Assembly (NCBI GenBank): GCA_950295325.1
Contig: OX485805.1
Span: forward strand, 47,578,758 to 47,642,757
Source of the DNA: Polytrichum commune
Taxonomy: Eukaryota; Streptophyta; Polytrichopsida; Polytrichales; Polytrichaceae
DNA: 64,000 bases
Reading direction: 5' to 3'
This document shows positions 55,895 to 64,000 of this stretch, in pieces (the stretch's first letter is position 1; every line of letters starts with the position of its first letter). Position numbers and translations under genes: made by a program. The notes under the pieces were generated by a model, which saw nothing but the letters and a program-made list of their open reading frames with translations, ran no database searches and had not been told where the DNA came from.

Positions 55895-56699
55895 CGGTGG
55901 ATCCTCTCCTAATTCTCTATCAATGTATATCGGAATTTCTTCCCTAGACGTATAAGTATCTCATGCTATCTCACCAATCAGATTAGAGGGAGTTACGTCT
56001 TCTGTGAGCCCAAAATGGTGCCCACATGTGTTCTTAACCCTTTGAAACCATTAGAAGTTATGTTTTTATGTTTTATGATTATTCACAAAAATATAAAAAA
56101 AGTGAGGCTTGGTGTGAAGTTATGTTTAGGCCTTAGGCTTGTGTGGAGTGGTTGATTAGAAGTTTAGCAGTGTGAAGAAAATTCCTTAGTTAGGTGAGCG
56201 TAGTGTATGGTGAACCAAGGGTAGCTCCTTGATTTAAATGTTTGAATTAGGACCTAAGTTGTTGGTTTAAGAGTTGAAGGCTTAGAGGATAGGATGAGAG
56301 CCTACAAAGTAGCAAAGGATCAAAAGGCTTATCTTGAGCCTTGGGGGTGCTCACCTACTCCCTTTCACCTTACTATATAACCTTCACTCTCATTTTTTTA
56401 TTTTTTTATTTTTTCTTCCTTCGTGCTCCGTTGGCACCCCATGTGTTATAAGTGTGGGTGTGTGGGGAGTAAGATAGGTGCACATGTGTGTGCAAGGCTT
56501 TAAGGTGAAGAGCCAAGACCAATTAGTCTTGAAGTTAGCTTTACATTGTTTAGATGTCGCATTTTGACTTAAGGCATTTAGAGACAAGTGTTTAGTTCAT
56601 AGTGGTTAGTTTATAGTATTTAGAATTATAGTAGTTAGATTTATGGTATTAGATTTATAGTATTTAGATTATAGTGTTAGATTAGTTAAGTTTAGCATT
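55895..56699. other. Leader region of the gag-protease element
   Basis: There is no coding sequence. It lies between the gag start and the right-hand tandem array, where promoter and leader of the minus-strand gag unit should be. I do not recognise a primer-binding site. Confidence 0.4.
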
Positions 56700-57322
56700 T
56701 GGTAGGAAGCTGGGTGTATCCACAGCTGTGATATTAGGGAGCTGGGTGTACCCGCAGCTGTGACATTAGGTGGTCGGGCTAATCAAGTTAGATTTATGGT
56801 GTTAGATTTATAGTATTTGGATTATAGTGTTAGATTACTTAAGTTTAGCATTTGGTAGGAAGTTGGGTGTATCCACAGCTGTGATAGTAGAGAGTTGGGT
56901 GTATCCACAGCTGTGATATTAGAGTGCTGGGTGTATCCACAGCTGTGACATTAGAGAGCTGGGTGTATCCACAGCTGTGATATTAGGGAGCTGGGTGTAC
57001 CCGCAGCTGTGACATTAGGTGGTCGGGCTAATCAAGTTAGATTTATGGTGTTAGATTTATAGTATTTAAATTATACTGTTAGATTAGTTAAGTTTAGCAT
57101 TTGGTAGGAAGCTGGGTGTATCCACAGCTGTGATAGTAGAGAGTTGGGTGTATCCACAGCTGTGATATTAGAGAGCTGGGTGTATCCACAGCTGTGATAT
57201 TAGAGAGCTGGGTGTATCCACAGCTGTGATATTAGAGAGCTGGGTGTATCTACAGCTGTGATATTAGGGAGCTGGGTGTATCCACAGCTGTGATATTAGG
57301 GAGCTGGGTGTACCCGCAGCTG
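56700..57322. repeat. Tandem array, 30-bp units
   Basis: Units are of the form GAGCTGGGTGTATCCACAGC followed by TGTGATATTA, with variant CCCGCAGCTGTGACATT units. The array is interrupted by a longer unit containing GGTCGGGCTAATCAAGTTAG. ACAGCTGT within each unit is palindromic. Confidence 0.88.
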
Positions 57323-57324
57323 TG

Positions 57325-57671
57325 AGAGTGATGAGTGTTTTTTAACACTTGGGTACTCATCACATGGAGTCAACAAGTCACAGCTTCAGCGAGGTGACGA
57401 GCACTAGTGAAAAATCAACAGCCAGAACTAAGGTTTCAAGAGGGAAATCCTTAAGAGCATGTGTAGCTAAGGCTGTGAGATGGACCTTTGAGGCGGCCAA
57501 TGCTATACCCACTCAAGAAAATTGCATTAATAAAACATCATGACTTAAGAGAAGTTGGGGGTTCATTGAGATGGGACTTATATCTCATGTTGCTACTTTT
57601 GGTGTGACACATGTGAGTCTCAAAATCATCACCCGGACTAGGACGCTTAAGGATGGTGGGTTTGGCCTCAC
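57325..57671 (-). repeat. Right inverted end of the gag-protease element
   Basis: It pairs with 51726-52082. It contains a 64-codon plus-strand open frame (57349-57543) whose middle (STARTKVSRGKSLRACVAKA) matches that of the left end. Confidence 0.75.
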
Positions 57672-58206
57672 ATCTTCCTCCACTCTAATCTCGTCTTCTA
57701 ATGTCTCTAACAATGGACTAAAACTAGGTTCAATGTTCAAACAACTTTCTAGTCTAACGTCAACATCGTCCACAACATCGTCTATTCTAATCCTAGATGA
57801 TCTCCTTCTACGTCTAGATTGTTCTAATCCTAATGTCAAGGGGAAAAGCTATTTTGCGATCGGTGAGCGGTGAGCGGTAAGTTTTATAGAATATTCAACT
57901 TTTGTCAGGGTTTACATACCCTATGACCGCTAACTTTTGAAATATTTATATATTTTATTGAAAAAAAAAACCTATATCCGTGGTGGAGGGAATTTTTTTG
58001 AATGGCAGTGCATGATAATAATGAAGCACATTACCGCTTACTATGGAATACTCATTCAGTATACATACATATGGGATACTCAATGAATTCACAAACATTG
58101 GTCTATTTGAGCATATAATATTGTAGTAAATATTGCGAAATACTATTCATCAAATGGGAACATATGCGGCATTGAGAAATGAATGGTAGTCAGTACAATG
58201 ATTAAC
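57672..58206. other. Boundary between the gag-protease element and the methyltransferase gene
   Basis: A minus-strand open frame (57839-57585) rich in arginine and acidic residues crosses the element end, so the true element may extend to about 57840 on this side. The rest is AT-rich and includes the likely 3' UTR of the minus-strand methyltransferase-like gene. Confidence 0.35.
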
Positions 58207-59572
58207 TCAGCTCCCATCCGAGGAGTCTTCACGATGAGACTCTAGAGCTTCAATATCACAGAACTCAATACATCTACATGGATAAGATTTAGGAATAATA
58301 GTACGATAAAATCCACTACCTAGTTCAATTGCAGTGTCATTTGCGTAGGAAGGGAGATCCCAAGTCTTTGGAGGACTTGGATAAAACGTAGGGTCACAAA
58401 AGAAAGGGCGGTGACTAGGATAGCTCATTGGTCCATATCTGCAAATTCCAAAAGCACCATGGTTAGGGTTCCATATTAGATACAACGACGCTCAAAAGTA
58501 AAACAAATGTATGAGAAAATGTTCAACAAACTCACTTACTGAATCGAGACTTCTTCATAATTATCGGGACCACAACTACATCGCCCTCCGGGTCCTCACT
58601 ACTTGCCGTTGCTCCAGAATTCACCTCAGGAGCAACACTCGAGCGAATCAAGGGTTTAAGTACGGCATGGAAAATGGCCTCATCAGCCTCTAATGCCACA
58701 ATGTGACGCTCGACGTTGCGGGACGTATGGATGGAAGATCCTGAAATAACAAGAATGACAATAAAGTTAGTGTGATTTCTCTGGAAATAACAATAAATAG
58801 TTAAAGATGTGAATTGGCAGATTGAATTAACATACCCGTAGCAGCAGTGCAGTCTAAAACAACATCTCTAGGGGAGGTAGAACTCTGAATTAACATATGC
58901 ATTAAAATAATAGACTTCTCTCTTGGACCTCGCCACGGCGTGGGTCCATTCATGAGCTGATCCTCACGAGAGACGAGGTTCTGTAGAATACCGTCTCTTG
59001 ATACATCTACCCCGTGTCGGTCAAGAGCAGGAACAGGTTGAAATGAGAATTTGGAAGCAGGCTTGCCATGCATGGTCCTCACCACCAATGTAATCCCGAA
59101 ACGCATAGTCTGCCATGGTCCAAAATTAATGAACTTGTCAACTGAGAACAATGAACCAAAAATATGAGAAAATCAATATGTAGCATTCGTGTCAGACAAT
59201 GTTTTAAAATTGCACAAAAAACAAAGAGTAAATTAAATTAGAGAATTAACTTACAGTGACACCTTGATTAATCGGGGACGTCAGATGAAGGCAGTTCATA
59301 CCCCACCACTCCTTCCGAACTTGAAAACCGAAACACTCACAATATCCAAGAATCATGGCTTTTGTAGTCATTCGAAAAGGGTGAAATAAAATGATGGCCC
59401 CGTCATCATGCAAGTGGTTATCTGCAAAATCAAAGATTGGCTGAAGCCACTTGTCAGTTTCTTGATTCCAGGCAGGAATCGACGTTGGTGGGTTGGAGAT
59501 CCCTGGAACGGGCAAGCCCTCTGGGATATCAGCAAGTATCAAGTCCAGATAAGGCTGGACACCGGTAGTCCC
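58207..59572 (-). CDS. Beta-class DNA methyltransferase-like protein, catalytic exons
   Basis: Four exons on the minus strand join in frame: 59572 to about 59264, 59141-58836, 58740 to about 58536, and 58438-58207 (stop). The first holds the motif-IV position as LDLILADIPEGLPVPG followed by GAIILFHPFRM and a region ending WWGMNCLHLTSPIN. The second ends and the third begins motif I, split by an intron: DVVLDCTAATG / SSIHTSRNVERHIVALEADE. Motif IV before motif I is the beta-class order of N6-adenine/N4-cytosine methyltransferases (Pfam N6_N4_Mtase), and the motif-I region fits that family well. However, DIPEG replaces the catalytic (D/S)PP(Y/F), so activity is doubtful. Bryophytes use N4-methylcytosine (shown in Marchantia), but I cannot say this gene is related. 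Nothing disrupts the frame. Confidence 0.65.
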
Positions 59573-59689
59573 CTTGTAGAATCAAACTTTGCTTTTGGAA
59601 TGCTGTTCAATAAACAAGCACACCTAGAAATTAATACATCTCCACCAAAATATGGGCTTTCAAATGGACAAACATATCTAACCATATAA

Positions 59690-61915
59690 CAAATTAACCT
59701 TATAACACATATATCTAACCTTATATGAGATTAAACTTACAACACACCTACCTAACCTTATATCAGATTAATCTTATAAGAAACCTATCTAACCTTATAT
59801 CAGATTATCCTTATAACACATAAACTAACCTTATATGAGATTAGCCTTACAACACACAAACTAACCTTAGATCATATTACCCTTATAACACACAAATCTA
59901 ACCTTATATCAGATTAGCAATATATCAAGCCTATCTAACCTTATATCAGATTACCCTTATAATACACAAATCTAACCTTATATCAGATTAGCCATATATC
60001 AAGCCTATCTAACCTTACAATTCAAACTAATTTTATATGAGATTAACCATAAAAGAAACCTATCTAACCTTATATCATATTAACCTATTACCTCACAGTT
60101 CAGATTAGCCTTATAGCAAGCATATCTAACCTTATATCAGATTACCCTTATATGAAGCCTATCTAACCTCATACCAGATTACCTTGATAATGTTCACTCA
60201 AATCTAACCTAAGCTTATATCAGATTTTACTAACTAAGCTTATATCATATTTAACTAACTAAGCTTATATCAGATTATAACACAGAGTTATAACCTCATT
60301 TCAGATTACACCTATAACACACAGTTCTAACCTCAATTCATATTACACTTATAACACACATTTCTAACCTCGAATCAGATTGACCTTATAACACACAAAT
60401 CTAAAAGCATATCAGATTACCCTTATAAACCAAATATGTAAAATCACATCAGATTACACTTATAACACACATATCTAACCTCATATTAGATTGACCTTAT
60501 AACACACATATGTAACCTCACATCAGATTACACTTATAACAAACATATCCAACCTCACATCAGATTACACTTATAAAAAGCATATCCAACCTCACAACAG
60601 ATTACACATAAAACACACATTTCTAACCTTATTTTAGAATGACCTTATAACACACAATAATAGAAATGTAGGTGGCAGAGTTTGAATACCAAAGAATCTG
60701 TCTCGGTACCGAGACACTCAAACTCGGCCCTAACTAAGCTTATATCAGTTTACCCTAACTAAGCTTATATCATATGTCACTAACTAAGCTTATATCAGAT
60801 TTCACTAACTAAGCTTATATCAGATAATCCTAATAACCAACATTGGAAATTAACCGTATATCAGATTTACACATAAAACACACATTTCTAACCTTATATC
60901 AGATGACTTTATAACACACATATCTAGAAATGTAGGTTCCAGAAAATACCAAAAATCTAATACCAAAAAATTTGTCTCGGGACCGAGACACCTAAACTTG
61001 GCACTAACTAAGCTAATATCAGATTTAAGTAAGTAGGCTTATATCAATTTTAACTAATTAAGCTTATATCAGATTTCACTAACGAAGCTTATACCAGACT
61101 ACCCTAACTAAGTTAATATCAGATGTCACTAAGTAAGCTTATATCAGATTACCCTAATACCCAACATTGCAAACTAACCTGATATCAGATTACACTTATA
61201 ACACACATATCTAACCTCACATCAGATTGACCTTATAACACACATATGTAACCTCACATCAGATTACACTTATAACAAGCATATCCAACCTCACATCTGA
61301 TTACACATAAAACACACATTTCTAACCTTATATCAGATGACTTTATAACACACATATCTAGAAAGGAAGGTCCCAAAAAATACCAGATAATCTAATACCA
61401 GAAAATCTAATACCAGAAAATTTGTCTCGGGACCGAGACACCCAAACTCGGCACTAACTAAGCTTATATCAGATTTAAGTAACTAGGCTTATATCAAATT
61501 TAACTAATTAAGCTTATATCAGATTTCACTAACAAAGCTTATACCAGGCTACCCTAAATAAGCTTATAATAGATGTCACTAATTAAGCTTATATTAGATT
61601 ACCCTAATACGCAATATTGCAAACTAACCTCATATCATATTACACTTAGAACACACATATCCAACCTCACAACAGATTAGCCATATATCAAGCCTATCTA
61701 ACCTCATATCAGATCATCCTTATAAAACACAAATGTAGGCTTACATCAAATTAAACTTATAAAAAGCATATCCAACCTCACATCAGATTAGCCATATATC
61801 AAGCCTATCTAGGCTTATATCAGATTATCCTTATAACACACAAATCTAGCCTTACATCAGATTACACTTATAGCCTTATATCAGATTAACCTTGTGTCAG
61901 ATTAATCAGATATAA
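59690..61915. repeat. Satellite-like array filling an intron
   Basis: Degenerate units of about 37 bp are built from CTAACCTTATATCAGATTAC and CCTTATAACACACATAT; later parts are rich in CTAACTAAGCTTATATCAGATT. No open frame of note is present. The same family resumes at 62790 on the other side of the exon at 61960-62647. Confidence 0.85.
60699..60716. repeat. 18-bp perfect palindrome within the satellite array
   Basis: TGTCTCGGTACCGAGACA equals its own reverse complement and is followed by CTCAAACTCGGC. Variants with G in the centre occur at 60973-60990, 61423-61440 and 63279-63296, each with a similar follower. They are the most GC-rich points of an AT-rich array. Confidence 0.85.
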
Positions 61916-61959
61916 GGTTACAACGATAATGTTGGCATAAGAGATAAAAGGAAAAATAC

Positions 61960-62647
61960 CTTAATCATGAAGCTTTTCAAGTCCTTGTAATAAGAGGTGT
62001 AGTCATCAGAGCTACCGCCAAGGACTTCGTTCATGGAGGCATTGAGAATGAGCTCGTCAATGTGGCTTTCGTTCTCCTCACCCAAATTAAAAACTGGACT
62101 CAACTGGTCGTACGATGAATCCCGTTTCGTACCTCGGGAAAAAGTATGAGCTTGTGATCCAGAATCAGTAGTCGGGGTTGGGGAAACAAGAGTTTTACCT
62201 TCTGGCTCAGAATGGGGGTTCATCTTCTTTTTCCCCTTCATGGTAGTCTTCTCCAATGATTTTTGAAGTTTTTCCATCTCTTTCTGTGCGGCTTTCTCCT
62301 CTGCTTCCTTTACTCTAAGCGCCTTCTTCCTATCCTCTTCTAGACGTCGGGATAGGGCCTTTGCCCTCTCATGCTCGTCTTCTATGCCCTGTAAGTCAAT
62401 CATCTCAACACCAGATTCTCCAACTGCCTCCCTTGACTTCCTAAGTTCAGTTTCAAAGGAAGGAGTAAAACTAGGAGCACAGTCAAGGTACCAACCACCT
62501 CCAGTGAGATGTGAGGTGGACCATGTACGCTGTTGATTTGCTGAGAACATGCACGTGGAGTTAGACTTGTCAAGCCATGCTGAGAGGAATATAGGGAGAT
62601 CTTCTTTTGTTATTGCTCCTTTTGCAAGAAGCTCGTACTTGAAATAC
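61960..62647 (-). CDS. Methyltransferase-like gene, large upstream exon with coiled coil
   Basis: The exon is bounded by acceptor CCCGCAG and donor GTATTTTTCC and stays open for its whole length. It encodes RYFKYELLAKGAITKEDLPI, a WYLDCAPSF segment, a highly charged coiled coil (ERAKALSRRLEEDRKKALRV and onward, about 70 residues), a lysine-rich stretch and a serine/threonine-rich linker ending DLKSFMIK. It splices in phase to 59572 across a 2.4-kb repeat-filled intron. It starts within a codon, so further upstream exons lie beyond 62647, probably outside the window. Assignment to the same gene rests on strand, phase and spacing. Confidence 0.6.
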
Positions 62648-62789
62648 CTGCGGGAAAGACACAGCTCATCATTAAATACCTTGCAATTGATATAGCTGCC
62701 ATATTAAAAACCAAAACACTATGCCAAATATAAGATCTCTAGTAGGAAAAGGAGAGGAAGATAACTCTTCGCACAATTATGTAAGTACC

Positions 62790-64000
62790 GTTAATTGTAA
62801 CTTCATATCAGATTACCCTTAGAACAAGCATATATAACCTCATATCATATTACCCTTGTAACAAACATATCCAAGCTTATATCAGATGACCCTTATAACA
62901 AACATATCTAACCTTATATCATAGTAATAGTATATGAAGCCTATCTAAGCTTATATCATATCAGCCTATTACCTTACAGTTCAAACTAACTTTATATGAG
63001 ATTAACCATAAAATAAACCTATCTAACCTTATATCAGATTACCCTTATAACGCACAACCAACTAAGCTTATATCAGATTATAACACGCAGTTCTAACCTC
63101 ATTTCAGATTACACTTATAACACAAATTTCTAACCTCATATCAGATTGACCCTACAACACATATATAACTTCACATCACATTACTAATGAAACATACATT
63201 TCTAACCTCATATCAGATTGCCCTTATAACCCAAATATCTAGAAATGCAGGTGGCAGAGTTTGAATACCAGAAAATCTGTCTCGGGGCCGAGACACTCAA
63301 ACTCGGCACTACTAAGCTTATAACAAATTGACCTTATAACACACATATCTAACCTTATATTAGATTACACTTATAACAAGCAAATGTAACCTCACATCAA
63401 ATTGACCTTGTATCAAGCATATCTAAACCTCACATCATATTACACTTATAACATACAAATCTAACCTCACAACAACTTGACCTTGTATCAAGCATATCTA
63501 AACCTCACATCATATTACACTTAAAACATACAAATATAACCTCATATCAGATTGACCTTAATACAAGCATATCTAGACCTCAGATTTCACTAACTAAGCT
63601 TATCTCATATTTCATTACCTAAGCTTATCTCAGAATTCACTAACCAAGCTTATACCAGACTACCCTAACTAAGCTTATATCAGATGTCACTAACTAAGCT
63701 TATCTCAAATTTCATTACCTAAGCTTATCTCAGATTTCACTAACCAAGCTTATACCAGACTACCATAACTAAGTTTATATCAGATTTCACTAACTAAGCT
63801 TATATCAGATGTCACTAACTAAGCTTATATCAGATTACCCTCACATCATATTACACTTATAACACACAAATCTAACCTCATATCGGATTGACCTTAATAC
63901 AAGCATATCTAGAAATCACATCAGGATGCACTTATAACACACATATCTAGCCTCATATCAGAGTACACTTATAACAAGTATAGGTAGATATCAATAGCAA
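62790..64000. repeat. Satellite-like array upstream of the exon, running to the window end
   Basis: This is the same degenerate units as 59690-61915, probably another intron of the methyltransferase-like gene. It continues past the window edge. Confidence 0.8.

Larger units (their letters stand above)
51726..57671. mobile_element. Element with long inverted ends carrying only gag and aspartic protease
   Basis: Both ends read GTGAGGCCAAACCCA inward and stay similar for about 350 bp (51726-52082 and 57325-57671). Just inside each end is a different tandem array (33-34-bp units on the left, 30-bp units on the right). Between them on the minus strand are gag, a zinc-knuckle region and a retroviral-type aspartic protease, with no reverse transcriptase or integrase. 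Inverted ends argue against a plain LTR element. It may be a Mutator-like element that captured gag-protease, or two oppositely oriented elements. No target duplication is visible. The left end truncates a beta-glucosidase exon. Confidence 0.65.

Noticed and set aside
56700..57322. CRISPR-like regular 30-bp repeats
   Set aside because: Units are contiguous with no unique spacers, and the context is a eukaryotic transposon. It is a tandem array.

Overview
The window looks like land-plant nuclear DNA, AT-rich and dense with transposons. Split genes with GT/AG introns, plant family-1 beta-glucosidase exons and hAT, pogo, Mutator-like and Ty3/gypsy elements all point that way. The one large intact gene fuses a protein kinase to NB-ARC and leucine-rich repeats, a class described from mosses (Physcomitrella). 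I therefore infer a bryophyte, most likely a moss; nothing in the window proves it.

Layout. 1-9087 is copy 1 of a segmental duplication: pogo-like and Mutator-like elements followed by exons of a decayed beta-glucosidase gene. 9886-11041 is a non-autonomous hAT-type element. 12973-20657 (minus) is a three-exon kinase-NB-ARC-LRR immune-receptor gene whose LRR array (29 repeats of 144 bp) has expanded recently. 20658-26600 holds no gene I recognise; it has a 408-bp hAT-type MITE and a pair of long direct repeats. From about 26870 to 51725 is copy 2 of the duplication, enlarged by later insertions. The main one is a gypsy element (29403-39238) nested in a pogo-like transposon. A 1.2-kb deletion derivative of the same element lies at 41499-42711, and a TIR element sits inside exon 1 of the second beta-glucosidase copy. 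51726-57671 is an element with about 350-bp inverted ends that carries only gag and aspartic protease. 58207 to at least 62647 (minus) is an apparently intact split gene for a beta-class (N4/N6-type) DNA methyltransferase-like protein with introns filled by satellite-like repeats.

The most remarkable object is the gypsy element. Between its aspartic protease and reverse transcriptase it encodes a cytosine-5 DNA methyltransferase domain, and the end of its integrase carries a PHD finger. One element thus combines a DNA-methylation writer and a probable chromatin reader. The stop codon before pol sits in the context TAG CAA TCA, which fits the tobacco-mosaic-virus-type readthrough motif (UAG CAR YYA). 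This copy is dead: it has one frameshift inside the methyltransferase and two nonsense codons in pol. Its ends are odd: they read A1 - ORFs - B1 - gc - A2 - B2, not two full LTRs. Retrotransposon-borne cytosine methyltransferases are known from dinoflagellates and charophyte algae; a land-plant example would extend that.

The duplication acts as an internal control. Each copy preserves the empty site or the intact codon for several later events in the other: retroelement insertion, exon loss, and a CGA to TGA change.
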